Assembly: GCA_030263385.1 (NCBI GenBank)
Contig: SZOX01000007.1
Span: 45,497 to 109,496 of the forward strand
Direction: 5' to 3'
Length of the DNA stretch: 64,000 nt
Origin: Zeimonas sp003577305
GTDB taxonomy: Bacteria; Pseudomonadota; Gammaproteobacteria; Burkholderiales; Burkholderiaceae_E
The translations under genes and the position numbers were made by a program. Below are positions 26,966 to 36,128 of the stretch, piece after piece (position 1 is the stretch's first letter; each line of letters opens with the position of its first letter). Below the pieces are notes generated by a model. It worked only from the letters and a program-made list of their open reading frames with translations, was not told the origin of the DNA and did not search any database.

Positions 26966-28171
26966 CTACAGGCGCTCGACGATGGTGGCGATTCCCATGC
27001 CGCCGCCCACGCACAGCGTGACCAGGCCGCGCCGCAGCGCGCGGCGCTCGAGTTCGTCGATCAGCGTCCCGAGCAGCATCGCGCCGGTGGCGCCCAGCGG
27101 GTGGCCCATCGCGATCGCACCGCCGTTCACGTTGATCTTCTCCTCGGGCACGTCGAGCTCGCGCATGAAGCGCATGACGACCGCAGCGAATGCTTCGTTC
27201 ACTTCGAAGAGGTCGATGTCGTCGATGTCGAGGCCGGCCTTGCGCAGCGCCTTGCGTGTCGCGGGCATCGGGCCGGTGAGCATGATCGTGGGGTCGGTGC
27301 CCACCAGTGCGGCGGAGACGATGCGCGCACGCGGAGAGAGGCCGAGCCGCTTGCCGGCCTCTTCGCTGCCGACCAGCACGAGCGCCGCGCCGTCGACGAT
27401 GCCCGAAGAGTTGCCGGCGTGATGCACGTGCTCGATGCGCTCGACCTGCGGGTACTTGCGCAGCGCGACCGCGTCGTAGCCCATCGCGCCCGCCTTCGCG
27501 AACGAGGGCTGGAGCTGGCCGAGCTTCTCGACCGAGGTGTCGGCCCTGATCGTCTCGTCGCGCTCGAGGATCGCCAGGCCGAGGTCGTCGCGCACCGGCA
27601 CCAGCGAGCGCCCGAAGTACCCGTCGCGCTGCGCGGCAGCGGCCTTGCGGTGCGACGCGACGCCGAACTCGTCGACCATCTCGCGCGAGAAGCCGTCGAG
27701 CGTGGCGATCAGGTCTGCGCCGATTCCCTGCGGAACGAAGCTGGTGGCCAGATTGGTCTGCGGGTCGAGCGCCCAGGCGCCGCCGTCCGAACCCATCGGC
27801 ACCCGCGACATCGACTCGACGCCGCCCGCGACGACCAGCTCTTCCCAGCCCGAACGCACCTTCTGGGCGGCCATGTTGACCGCCTCGAGCCCCGAGGCGC
27901 AGAAGCGGTTGATCTGAACGCCCGGGACATCGAGCGCCCACCCGGCGGCAAGCGCCGCGGTCTTCGCGATGACCGCTCCCTGGTCGCCCACCGGAGTCAC
28001 GCAACCGACGACCACGTCCTCGACCTGCGAGGTGTCGAGATCGTGGCGGCGCCGCATCTCGTGCATCAGAGTGGTGAGCAGCCGCACCGGCTTCACCTCG
28101 TACAGCGATCCGGATGACTTGCCGCGCCCGCGTGGAGTGCGGATCGCGTCGTAGACGAATGCTTCGGCCAT
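26966..28171 (-). CDS. Acetyl-CoA acyltransferase (thiolase)
   Basis: 401 aa, full length. Thiolases cleave 3-oxoacyl-CoA with CoA, or run the reverse condensation. The acyl-accepting Cys is in INRFCASGLEAVN, the base His in GHPLGATGA, and the second catalytic Cys in CVGGGMG near the C-terminus. The N-terminus EAFVYDAIRTPRGRGK is typical of FadA-like acyl-CoA thiolases in proteobacteria. It is divergent from an acyl-CoA dehydrogenase gene 82 nt away, a beta-oxidation pair that may share a control region. Confidence 0.95.
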   Translation of the reverse strand: MAEAFVYDAIRTPRGRGKSSGSLYEVKPVRLLTTLMHEMRRRHDLDTSQVEDVVVGCVTPVGDQGAVIAKTAALAAGWALDVPGVQINRFCASGLEAVNMAAQKVRSGWEELVVAGGVESMSRVPMGSDGGAWALDPQTNLATSFVPQGIGADLIATLDGFSREMVDEFGVASHRKAAAAQRDGYFGRSLVPVRDDLGLAILERDETIRADTSVEKLGQLQPSFAKAGAMGYDAVALRKYPQVERIEHVHHAGNSSGIVDGAALVLVGSEEAGKRLGLSPRARIVSAALVGTDPTIMLTGPMPATRKALRKAGLDIDDIDLFEVNEAFAAVVMRFMRELDVPEEKINVNGGAIAMGHPLGATGAMLLGTLIDELERRALRRGLVTLCVGGGMGIATIVERL

Positions 28172-28253
28172 GGAAGGTTCCCGGTCAGGTTCGCGAGCAT
28201 TCTATTATGCTGCCCGCACCGACCGCATTGACCGTACCGACTGGAGCAGCACC

Positions 28254-29417
28254 ATGATCGAGCGCACGCTGTTTGCCGACGAGCACCGGATGTTTCGCGA
28301 CGCCGTCCGGCGCTTCATGGAGAACGAAGTCGTCCCGCACCACGAACGATGGGAAGAGCAGGGCTACGTCGATCGCGAAGTCTGGCAGAAGGCCGGCGCG
28401 AACGGCCTGCTGTGCGCATCGATGCCCGAGGAGTATGGCGGCGCGGGCGCCGACCGGCTCTATTCGATCGTGGTGATGGAGGAGACGGCGCGCGTCAACG
28501 CCACCGGACTGGGCTTCGGCCTGCACTCGGAGATCGTCGCGCCGTACATCCTTCACTACGGTTCGCAGGAGCAGAAAATGCGCTTCCTGCCGAAGATGGC
28601 CACCGGCGAGGCGATCGGGGCGATCGCGATGAGCGAGCCGGCAGCCGGTTCCGACCTGCAGGGCGTGAAGACCACCGCAACCCGGCGCGGCGACGTCTAC
28701 CTGCTCAACGGCTCCAAGACCTTCATCACCAACGGCTGGCACGCCGACGTAGTCATCGTCGTGGCCAAGACCGAGCCGAAGGCAGGCGCAAAGGGCACCA
28801 GCCTGCTGCTGGTCGAGAGCGGGATGAAGGGCTTCGAGAAGGGCAAGCGACTGAAGAAAGTGGGCATGAAGGCGCAGGACACGTCGGAGCTCTTCTTCGA
28901 CAACGTCGAGGTGCCCGCTTCGAACCTGCTCGGCAACGAGAACGAGGGCTTCGTCTACCTGATGCAGGAGCTACCCTGGGAGCGCCTGCAGATCGCGATC
29001 GGTGCGGTGGAGAACGCGCAGGCCGCGATCGACTGGACCACCGGCTACGTGAAGGAGCGCAGGGTGTTCGGCACCACGGTTTCCACGTTCCAGAACACCC
29101 GTTTCAAGCTGGCCGAACTGCAGACCGAGGTGCAGATCGCGCGCGTGTTCGTCGACAAGTGCATCGAGCTGCTGATGGCCGGCAGCCTCGACACGGCCAC
29201 CGCGTCGATGGCGAAGTACTGGTGCTCCGACCTGCAGTGCAAGGTCATCGACGAGTGCGTGCAGCTGCACGGCGGCTACGGCTACATGTGGGAATACCCC
29301 ATCGCGCGCGCGTTCGCCGACGCGCGGGTGCAGCGCATCTACGGCGGCACCAACGAGATCATGAAGGAAGTGATCACGCGCGCGATGGGCCTGTCCGCTC
29401 AGTCTCCCTTGAAGTAG
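28254..29417 (+). CDS. Acyl-CoA dehydrogenase
   Basis: 387 aa flavoprotein that oxidises acyl-CoA to 2-enoyl-CoA and passes electrons to ETF. Typical parts are AMSEPAAGSDLQGVKTTA, NGSKTFITNGWHADVVIVVAKT, FDNVEVPASNLLG and the C-terminal QLHGGYGYMWEYPIARAFAD. The catalytic Glu is in IYGGTNEIMKE, the position used by medium/short-chain enzymes. ATG 28254 opens the conserved N-terminus; TATTAT at 28203-28208 is a possible -10. Its last 19 nt overlap the convergent livK-like gene end. Confidence 0.95.
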   Translation: MIERTLFADEHRMFRDAVRRFMENEVVPHHERWEEQGYVDREVWQKAGANGLLCASMPEEYGGAGADRLYSIVVMEETARVNATGLGFGLHSEIVAPYILHYGSQEQKMRFLPKMATGEAIGAIAMSEPAAGSDLQGVKTTATRRGDVYLLNGSKTFITNGWHADVVIVVAKTEPKAGAKGTSLLLVESGMKGFEKGKRLKKVGMKAQDTSELFFDNVEVPASNLLGNENEGFVYLMQELPWERLQIAIGAVENAQAAIDWTTGYVKERRVFGTTVSTFQNTRFKLAELQTEVQIARVFVDKCIELLMAGSLDTATASMAKYWCSDLQCKVIDECVQLHGGYGYMWEYPIARAFADARVQRIYGGTNEIMKEVITRAMGLSAQSPLK

Positions 29418-30559
29418 TCGGACACCACTTTCCAGCGGCCGTCCTGGATCTGCGACAGGCGGGAGACGTTGCTGCCCAGGCGCTTCTTCGGACCGAAGGT
29501 CATCTCGGCGCTGCCGAAGATGTCGGTCGGAATGGTCATCGTGTCCATCGCCTTCACGAAGCTGTCGGTGGTGAGGTTCGGCCCGGCCTTCTCCACCGCG
29601 CGAACGAAGGTGTCGATCGCGAGATAGCCGTAGACCGAGAACACGCTCGGGTCTTCGTTGAAGCGGGTCTTGTACTTGTTGGCCCAGAAGCGCAGCGGCT
29701 GTGACGCATCGTCGAGATACGGGATCTGCACCGTCATCGCCGCATAGAGCCCGTCCATCGCCTTGCCGCCGAGCTTGTGGATCAGTTCGGTGTAGGCCGC
29801 GCTCGAGCCGAGGAACGTGGGGTTGAATCCCGTCTTGCGCGATTCGCCGATCACGCCGATGGTCTCGCGGATGACCGTGCCCAGCACGACGAAGTCGCAC
29901 CCTGCGGCCTTCATCCGGGCCACCTGCGACGAGAAGTCGGTGGCGCCGCGCTTGTAGGTGGTCTTCTCGGCGAGCGCCATGCCGATCGTCTTCAGGCCGG
30001 CCTCGGTGCCGCGCAGCACCTCGAGCCCGAACTCGTCGTCCTGGTAGACGGTGCAGACCTTCTTCGCGCCCTTCTGCTTCACCAGTTGCGGCGTGGCCTG
30101 CCGGACCTGGTCGTAGTAGGTGGCCGCGAAAGAGTACTTCAGCCGGTGGAACGGCTCGTACATCTCGCGCGCCGCGGTGATCGGGAAGAAGTTGATCACG
30201 TTCTTCTCGAACTGGATCGGCATCGACGCCATGTTCGGGGCGGTGCCCAGGTGGCCGACCATCGCGAAGATCTTGTCCTGGTTGACCAGCTTCTGCGCGC
30301 CGAGCACGGCCTTGCGCGGATCGTAGCCGTCGTCCTCGATGAGCAGTTCGAGCTTGCGCCCGTTCACACCGCCCTGTTCGTTGAGTTCCTCGGTGCGCAG
30401 CGTCATGCCGCTGCGCAACTGCTTGCCGAAGCCGGCGAGCGGTCCCGACAGGTCGAGCAGCGACCCGATCACGATCCTGTCCTTGGTGACGCCCTGGGTC
30501 TGGGCGACTGCGAGCGGCACGCTCAGCGCGAGGGCCATTGCGACGACGATGCGCTTCAT
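29399..30559 (-). CDS. Branched-chain amino acid-type ABC transporter substrate-binding protein
   Basis: 386 aa with a Sec signal peptide (residues 1-20, MKRIVVAMALALSVPLAVAQ). The mature protein is a Peripla_BP_6 receptor (IVIGSLLDLSGPLAGFGKQLRSGMTL, LIEDDGYDPRKAVLGAQKLVNQDKIFAMVGHLGT). AAGGAGA precedes the ATG at 30559. It is the last gene of the livH-M-G-F-ligase-livK series, so it probably delivers substrate to that permease. In clusters with CoA ligases such receptors often bind carboxylic acids instead of amino acids; the ligand here is unknown. Confidence 0.93.
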   Translation of the reverse strand: MKRIVVAMALALSVPLAVAQTQGVTKDRIVIGSLLDLSGPLAGFGKQLRSGMTLRTEELNEQGGVNGRKLELLIEDDGYDPRKAVLGAQKLVNQDKIFAMVGHLGTAPNMASMPIQFEKNVINFFPITAAREMYEPFHRLKYSFAATYYDQVRQATPQLVKQKGAKKVCTVYQDDEFGLEVLRGTEAGLKTIGMALAEKTTYKRGATDFSSQVARMKAAGCDFVVLGTVIRETIGVIGESRKTGFNPTFLGSSAAYTELIHKLGGKAMDGLYAAMTVQIPYLDDASQPLRFWANKYKTRFNEDPSVFSVYGYLAIDTFVRAVEKAGPNLTTDSFVKAMDTMTIPTDIFGSAEMTFGPKKRLGSNVSRLSQIQDGRWKVVSDYFKGD

Positions 30560-30610
30560 CTGCTTTCTCTCCTTGCTCTCCACCAGACACGGCTTCGGGC
30601 TCTGTGTCCC

Positions 30611-32473
30611 TCAGCCCCCTTTGTACATCGATTCGATCAGGTCGGCGTACTTCTTCTCCACGAACTTGCGCTTGAGCTTCATCGTTGGAGTCAGCTCCTC
30701 GTCTTCCGCGGTCAGCTGCGTCTCGATCAGCCGGAACGCCTTGACCTGCTCGACCCGGGCGAGCTCGCGGTTGACCCGGTCGACTTCCGCCTGGATCAGC
30801 GCCTGGACCTCGCGGGCGCGCGTGAGGCTCGCGTAGTTCGAGAACGGCACGTCGTGGTCCTGCGCGTACTTCTCGACGTTCTCCTGGTCGATCATGACCA
30901 GCGCGGTCAGGAACGGCCGCCTGTCGCCCACGACCACTGCGTCGGTGATGTACGGCGAGAACTTCAGCTCGTTCTCGATCTCGCTCGGCGTGATGTTCTT
31001 GCCGCCGGCCGTGATGATGATGTCCTTCATCCGGTCGGTGATGCGGAAGAAACCCTCGTCATCGACCGTGCCCACGTCGCCTGTGTGCAGCCAGCCGTCG
31101 GCGTCGATTGCTTCGGCGGTCTTCTCTGGCTGGTTCAGGTAGCCCATGAAGACGTTGGGGCCGCGGATCAGCAGTTCGCCGGTGGCCGGGTCGAGCCTTA
31201 CCTCGTTGTAGGCGGCCGCGGGGCCGATCGAGCCCGGCTTGATATGGGTGGCGGGCATGCCGGTGGACGCACCGCCCGACTCGGTCTGGCCCCATACCTC
31301 GAGCATCGGAACGCCCAGCGAAAGGTACCAGCGCACCAGCTCGGGGGAGATCGGAGCCGCGCCGGTGACGAGGTAGCGGGCGCGATGGATGCCGATCATC
31401 TTGCGCACGTTGTCCAGCGCCAGCACGCGCGCGATGCGAAAGGCAGCCTTCAGCGTGGCCGGCACCGGCTTGCCTTCCAGGATCCGCTGGGCCACGCGAC
31501 GGCCCACGCCGATCCCCCAGCGGTAGGCGAGCTGCTGCAGCCGCGTCGCCTCGGAGATCGCGATCGACACCGCCGAATAGAACTTCTCCCAGACCCGCGG
31601 AACCGCGATGAACACGGTGGGCGCGATCTCGCGCACGTTCTCCGGCACCGTATCGGGGTTCTCGACGAAGTTGAGCCGGGCGCCGGTGTAGAGCGCGAAA
31701 TACTCGCCCCCGAGCCGCTCGGCGACGTGGCACAGCGGCAGGAAGCACATCCGCTCGTCGCGGTCGGTTTGCGAGATCACCAGGTTGTAGCCGCGCGTGG
31801 TGTAGACGACGTTGGCATGGCTGAGCATCGCGCCCTTGGGGCGGCCGGTGGTCCCCGACGTGTAGATGAGGATCGCGAGGTCGCCGGGCCGGGCCGTGGC
31901 GCAGCGTGCGTCGTATTCGCCGGGGTGCGCCGCATCGTGTTCGGCGCCCCTGCGGCGCAGCGCTTCCAGGCTCGTCACCATCGGATCTTCGAAGTGGCGC
32001 AGCCCGTCCATGTCGAAGACCACGATGTGACGCAGTAGCGGCAGCCGGTCGCGCACCTCGAGCACCTTGTCGAGCTGCTCGTCGTCCTCGACGAAGACGA
32101 CCGTCGTGCGCGAGTCTTCGCACAGGTAGTGCACCTGGCTCGCCGCGTCGGTCGGGTAGATGCCGTTGGCCACGCCGCCGGCGCACAGCACGCCGAGGTC
32201 GGCGAGGACCCACTCGACCACCGTGTTCGACAGGATCGACGCGCACTCGCCCGGGCGAAAGCCCAGCGCGGCGAGTCCCATCGCGGTTTCGCGTACCGCC
32301 CGCCCGGTCTCGTTCCACGACCAGCTGCGCCAGATGCCGAGTTCCTTCTCGCGCATGAACACCGCTTCGCCGCGCAGGGCGACCGCGTTGCGGAACATCT
32401 CGGGGATCGTCTCGCCGGGCACGACGATGCCGGGTTCGGGGCGGATGTGCTCGAGGTTCCAGAGGACGCTCAT
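30611..32473 (-). CDS. AMP-dependent acyl-CoA synthetase (long-chain type)
   Basis: 620 aa ANL-superfamily ligase that activates a carboxylic acid to its CoA thioester through an acyl-adenylate. Motifs are the P-loop YTSGTTGRPKGAM, the adenylate region EVWGQTESGG, the TGD motif in GWLHTGDVG, and the catalytic Lys region in PTMKLKRKFV. The start at 32473 (MSVLWNLEHI) is 5 nt after the livF stop; a GTG three codons upstream is an alternative. Its position inside the liv operon suggests it traps the imported substrate as CoA ester. Confidence 0.93.
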   Translation of the reverse strand: MSVLWNLEHIRPEPGIVVPGETIPEMFRNAVALRGEAVFMREKELGIWRSWSWNETGRAVRETAMGLAALGFRPGECASILSNTVVEWVLADLGVLCAGGVANGIYPTDAASQVHYLCEDSRTTVVFVEDDEQLDKVLEVRDRLPLLRHIVVFDMDGLRHFEDPMVTSLEALRRRGAEHDAAHPGEYDARCATARPGDLAILIYTSGTTGRPKGAMLSHANVVYTTRGYNLVISQTDRDERMCFLPLCHVAERLGGEYFALYTGARLNFVENPDTVPENVREIAPTVFIAVPRVWEKFYSAVSIAISEATRLQQLAYRWGIGVGRRVAQRILEGKPVPATLKAAFRIARVLALDNVRKMIGIHRARYLVTGAAPISPELVRWYLSLGVPMLEVWGQTESGGASTGMPATHIKPGSIGPAAAYNEVRLDPATGELLIRGPNVFMGYLNQPEKTAEAIDADGWLHTGDVGTVDDEGFFRITDRMKDIIITAGGKNITPSEIENELKFSPYITDAVVVGDRRPFLTALVMIDQENVEKYAQDHDVPFSNYASLTRAREVQALIQAEVDRVNRELARVEQVKAFRLIETQLTAEDEELTPTMKLKRKFVEKKYADLIESMYKGG

Positions 32474-32478
32474 CGCGT

Positions 32479-33252
32479 TCACCGCCAGGTCTTCTTGCGC
32501 TTCCAGCGCCGCTCGCCGCGTGCGCCGGTGTCGCGGATGCCCAGGTAGAACTCGCGGATGTCCTCCTTCTCGCGCAGCACCGCGCAACTGTCTTCCATCA
32601 CGATGCGGCCGTTCTCCAGCACGTAACCATAGTCGGCCGCGTTGAGCGCCATGTTCGCGTTCTGCTCGACCAGCAGCATCGTGGTGCCGCGTTCGCGGTT
32701 GATCCGCACCACGATCTCGAAGATCTCCCTGGTGAGTCTCGGAGACAGGCCGAGGCTCGGCTCGTCGAGCAGGATCATCCGCGGCGCGGCCATGATCGCG
32801 CGCGAGATCGCCAGCATCTGCTGCTGGCCGCCCGAGAGCAGGCCGGCGTCCTGGGCGGCGCGCTCGCGCAGGATCGGGAAGTAGTCGTACACCGCCGCGA
32901 GGTCGCGTTCGACGCCGTCGCGGTCCTGGCGCGTGTAGGCGCCCATCATCAGGTTGTCGCGCACCGACAGAAGCGGGAACACCTCGCGGCCTTCCGGAAC
33001 GTGCGACAGGCCGCGCCGGACGATCAAGGCCGGGTCGCGCGCGGTGATGTCCTCTCCGTGGAACGAGATCGAACCCTTGCGCGGGTCGAGGATCCCGGAG
33101 ATGGTCTTCAGGATCGTGGTCTTGCCGGCGCCGTTGGAGCCCAGCACGGTGGCGATCTCGCCTTCGCGCACCTTCAGGCTCACGCCGCGGATCGCCTTGA
33201 TCGGGCCGTAGGCGCTTTCGACGTTGAGCAGCTCGAGGATGGTCCGGCTCAC
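32479..33252 (-). CDS. livF: Liv-type ABC transporter ATP-binding protein LivF
   Basis: 257 aa. Walker A GSNGAGKTT, signature LLSGGQQQMLAISRA, Walker B ILLDEPSLGLSP and an H-loop (LVEQN) are all present; VEQN and the position after livG mark it as the LivF-type ATPase. It pairs with LivG to drive the LivHM permease. It starts with GTG overlapping the livG stop (GTGA). The C-terminal tail is basic (RWKRKKTWR). Confidence 0.95.
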   Translation of the reverse strand: MSRTILELLNVESAYGPIKAIRGVSLKVREGEIATVLGSNGAGKTTILKTISGILDPRKGSISFHGEDITARDPALIVRRGLSHVPEGREVFPLLSVRDNLMMGAYTRQDRDGVERDLAAVYDYFPILRERAAQDAGLLSGGQQQMLAISRAIMAAPRMILLDEPSLGLSPRLTREIFEIVVRINRERGTTMLLVEQNANMALNAADYGYVLENGRIVMEDSCAVLREKEDIREFYLGIRDTGARGERRWKRKKTWR

Positions 33253-34049
33253 GGCGCGGGCCTCCGCAACGAAGTCGCGTCGTCGGCGGTGCCCAGGTAC
33301 GCCTCGATCACGCCGGGGTGGCCCTGCACCTGCGCCGGCGTGCCCAGCGCGAGCACCTCGCCCTGGTTCATCGCCAGCACGCGATCGGACACCTTCGAGA
33401 CCAGCGACATGTCGTGCTCGACCATCAGCACGGTGATGCCGAGGTCGTCGCGGATGTCCTGGATCCAGAACGACATGTCGACCGTTTCCTCGACGTTCAG
33501 GCCCGAGGACGGCTCGTCGAGCAGCAGCAGTTTCGGTTCGGTAGCGAGCGCGCGCGCGAGCTCGACCACCTTGCGCACGCCGTAGGGCAGGCCGGCGACC
33601 ATCGTGTCGCGGTAGTGCTGCAGGTCGAGGAAGTCGATCACCTCCTCGACCTTGCGGCGCGTCTCGCGCTCGGCAGCGCGCACGCGTGGCGTGAATACGA
33701 GTTCGCGCCAGAATCCGCTGCGGCGATGGATGTGGCGCCCGATCAGCAGGTTCTGGAGCACGGTTGCGTGCTCGAACAGCTCGATGTTCTGGAAAGTGCG
33801 CGCGATGCCCAGCGCCGCGATCCGGTGCGGCGCCACCCCGGTCAGGCGCCGGCCCTCGAAGTCGATCGAGCCGGAGGTGGCCGTGTAGATGCGGCTGATC
33901 AGGTTGAACACCGTGGTCTTGCCGGCGCCGTTCGGCCCGATCAGCGTGAACACCTCGCCGCGCTGCACGTCGAAGCTGACGTCGTTCACCGCCAGCACGC
34001 CGCCGAAGCGCACGGACAGGTTGCGGGCGCGCAGCAGCGGTTCGCTCAC
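33249..34049 (-). CDS. livG: Liv-type ABC transporter ATP-binding protein LivG
   Basis: 266 aa. Walker A is GPNGAGKTTVFNLI and Walker B LLLLDEPSSGLN. The signature region is degenerate, reading GLPYGVRKVVELARALA where a typical LivG has LPYGxQR, which is normal for this family. The H-loop MVEHDM is present. GTG start at 34049 overlaps the livM stop (GTGA). Partner of LivF on the cytoplasmic face of the LivHM permease. Confidence 0.95.
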   Translation of the reverse strand: MSEPLLRARNLSVRFGGVLAVNDVSFDVQRGEVFTLIGPNGAGKTTVFNLISRIYTATSGSIDFEGRRLTGVAPHRIAALGIARTFQNIELFEHATVLQNLLIGRHIHRRSGFWRELVFTPRVRAAERETRRKVEEVIDFLDLQHYRDTMVAGLPYGVRKVVELARALATEPKLLLLDEPSSGLNVEETVDMSFWIQDIRDDLGITVLMVEHDMSLVSKVSDRVLAMNQGEVLALGTPAQVQGHPGVIEAYLGTADDATSLRRPAP

Positions 34050-35122
34050 CGGAGGCGATCCGATTTCTGGAATGCCTTCTGGCGCCGGAACAGTCCGCGG
34101 CGATAGAAGGGGAACAGCTGGAACCAGGTGCGGATCTTGAGCCAGCGCCCGTACAGGCCCAGCGGTTCGAACAGCACGAACACGATCAGCACCACGCCGT
34201 AGACCGCGCCTTGCAGCCCGGGCGCCTGCCCGATCGCCGACGGAAGGAAATCCTTGCCGAGCGCGATGAGTTGCGGCATCGAGATCAGGAACACGGCACC
34301 CAGGTACGCGCCGTGGATCGAGCCCAGGCCTCCGATCACCACCATCAGCAGCAGGTCGATCGACTGGATGATGCCGAACTGGTCGGGCGACAGGAAGCGG
34401 ATCTGGTGCGCATAGAGCGCGCCGCCGATGCCGGCCAGCGCGGCCGAGATCATGAACGACATCGTCTTGTAGCGGGCCAGGTGGATGCCCATGCCTTGGG
34501 CGGAGATCTCGGAATCCCGGATCGCGACGAACGCGCGGCCGGTGGGCGAGCGCAACAGGTTCAGCACCGCGAGCGTGCAGAGCACCGCGCAGGCGAGGCA
34601 CACGTAGTAGAACGACTCGCCGGTGTCGGCCTTCCAGCCGAATACGTCCACCCCGGGCACCACCTTGCCCGCGTTGCCGCCGGTGACGCTCTCCCAGCGT
34701 GCGAGCCCCTCCTCCACGATGAAACCGAAGGCGAGCGTCGCGATGCCGAGATAGATGCCCTTGACCCGCAAGGCGGGCAGGCCGACCACTGCGCCCACCA
34801 GCGCCGACAGGCCGGCGGCGGCCGCGAGCGAGAGCGGGAACGGCCAGCCCATCGCGGCGAGCACCGTGTGCGTGTACGCCCCCACGCCGAGGAAGGCGGC
34901 GTGGCCGAGCGAGAACAGGCCCGTGTAGCCGGCCAGCAGCATCAGGCCGACGCCGACGATGCCGTAGATCAGGATGAAGGTGAGTTGCGCCAGCCAGTAT
35001 TCGGGCAGGCTCCACGGGGCGGCCACCAGTGCGAGCCCGAGCGCCGAATACCAGAAGCGGTGGCCGCCGTGCCGGGCCAGGTCGATGTCCTGGTCGTAGC
35101 TGGTCTTGAAGACGAAGCGCAT
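34046..35122 (-). CDS. livM: Liv-type ABC transporter permease LivM
   Basis: 358 aa polytopic membrane protein. It has the LivM permease signature GYTGLFSLGHAAFLGVGAYT and GGLGSIHGAYLGAVFL near the C-terminal ATPase-coupling region. About eight to ten TM segments are visible. It forms the inner-membrane channel with LivH. ATG start 3 nt after the livH stop; overlaps livG by 4 nt. Confidence 0.94.
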   Translation of the reverse strand: MRFVFKTSYDQDIDLARHGGHRFWYSALGLALVAAPWSLPEYWLAQLTFILIYGIVGVGLMLLAGYTGLFSLGHAAFLGVGAYTHTVLAAMGWPFPLSLAAAAGLSALVGAVVGLPALRVKGIYLGIATLAFGFIVEEGLARWESVTGGNAGKVVPGVDVFGWKADTGESFYYVCLACAVLCTLAVLNLLRSPTGRAFVAIRDSEISAQGMGIHLARYKTMSFMISAALAGIGGALYAHQIRFLSPDQFGIIQSIDLLLMVVIGGLGSIHGAYLGAVFLISMPQLIALGKDFLPSAIGQAPGLQGAVYGVVLIVFVLFEPLGLYGRWLKIRTWFQLFPFYRRGLFRRQKAFQKSDRLR

Positions 35123-35125
35123 CGC

Positions 35126-36001
35126 TCAGACCTTCTTGCGCAGGCGCTCGCCGAACAGCCCGTTCGGCTTGACCATCAGCATGACCAGCACCACCACGTA
35201 GGCAGCGACATCCTTGAAGCCTTCCGGCAGGAAGAAGCCGGACAGCGACTCGACTGCCCCGATGATCAGGCCGCCGACGATCGCGCCGGGCAGGCTGCCG
35301 AAGCCGCCGACCACCGCCGCCGGAAACGCCTTCAACCCGATGAACCCCATGTTGGCATGGATGAAGGTGATCGGCGCGAGCAGCAACCCGGCAACCGCGG
35401 CGACCGCCGCCGCCAGCCCCCAGACCAGCCCGTTCAGGCGCTTGACCGGAATGCCCATGTACCAGGCGGCCAGCTGGTTCTGCGAGGCGGCCTGCATCGC
35501 GATGCCGACCTTGCTGAAGCGGAACATCAGGTAGAGCAGCGTACACAGTGCGGCAGTGGCCGCGATCACCACGAGCTGCTCGACCGCAAAGACCACGCCC
35601 GCGAATTCGAGAGTCTGGTCGCGGTAGGGCACCCGCAGCGTGTGCGTGTCGGTGCCCACGTTCGGAATCATCGTGATCGCGCCGCGTGCGACGTAGCCGA
35701 TGCCGATGGTCAGCATGACGATCGAAAACGCGGGCTGCCCGAGGATCGGCCGGATCACGACGAACTCGAGCGCGATGCCGAAGACGCCCATCGCCGCGAT
35801 CGACGCGAGCACCGCCAGCCAGAACGGGAAGCCGAGCACCGTCATCAACGTGAGGCCGAGGAACGCGCCGAGCATCATCAGTTCGCCCTGCGCGAAGCTG
35901 ACCGTTTCGGTGGCCTTGTAGATCAGGACGAAGCCGAGCGCGATCAGTCCGTAGATGCAGCCTTGCGCGATGCCGCTGATCAGAACCTGCACGACCTGCA
36001 A
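35126..36001 (-). CDS. livH: Liv-type ABC transporter permease LivH
   Basis: 291 aa, about eight TM helices. The family pattern includes ISGIAQGCIYGLIALGFVLIYKAT, SFAQGELMMLGAF and the coupling loop AFPAAVVGGFGSLPGAIVGGL. The start appears to be TTG at 36001 with GGAG 9 nt before it; no in-frame ATG fits the family N-terminus. It opens the liv set, 127 nt after the thioesterase gene and its downstream hairpin. Confidence 0.93.
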   Translation of the reverse strand: MQVVQVLISGIAQGCIYGLIALGFVLIYKATETVSFAQGELMMLGAFLGLTLMTVLGFPFWLAVLASIAAMGVFGIALEFVVIRPILGQPAFSIVMLTIGIGYVARGAITMIPNVGTDTHTLRVPYRDQTLEFAGVVFAVEQLVVIAATAALCTLLYLMFRFSKVGIAMQAASQNQLAAWYMGIPVKRLNGLVWGLAAAVAAVAGLLLAPITFIHANMGFIGLKAFPAAVVGGFGSLPGAIVGGLIIGAVESLSGFFLPEGFKDVAAYVVVLVMLMVKPNGLFGERLRKKV

Positions 36002-36094
36002 GTGCGATGTCTCCAGGAGTGGGTGCGTCTCCGGGTCGCGGCGCCGACGCCGGGGAACTCCTCTTCTCGTTGATCGTCGGATGGTAGTACAGAA

Positions 36095-36116
36095 CCGGCT
36101 GCCTCAGAGGCACCGG
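36095..36116 (-). terminator. Hairpin between thioesterase gene and livH
   Basis: Read on the minus strand, CCGG-TGCCTC pairs with GAGGCA-(G)-CCGG around a single T: a 10-bp stem with one bulge, 12 nt after the thioesterase stop. The next bases (TTCTGTACTACC) are only partly T-rich. The single-base loop would force the innermost pair open. It may cut down read-through from the upstream carboxylase genes into livH, or be a palindromic protein site (TGCCTC-A-GAGGCA on the plus strand). Confidence 0.4.
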
Positions 36117-36128
36117 GGAAACCCTCAA

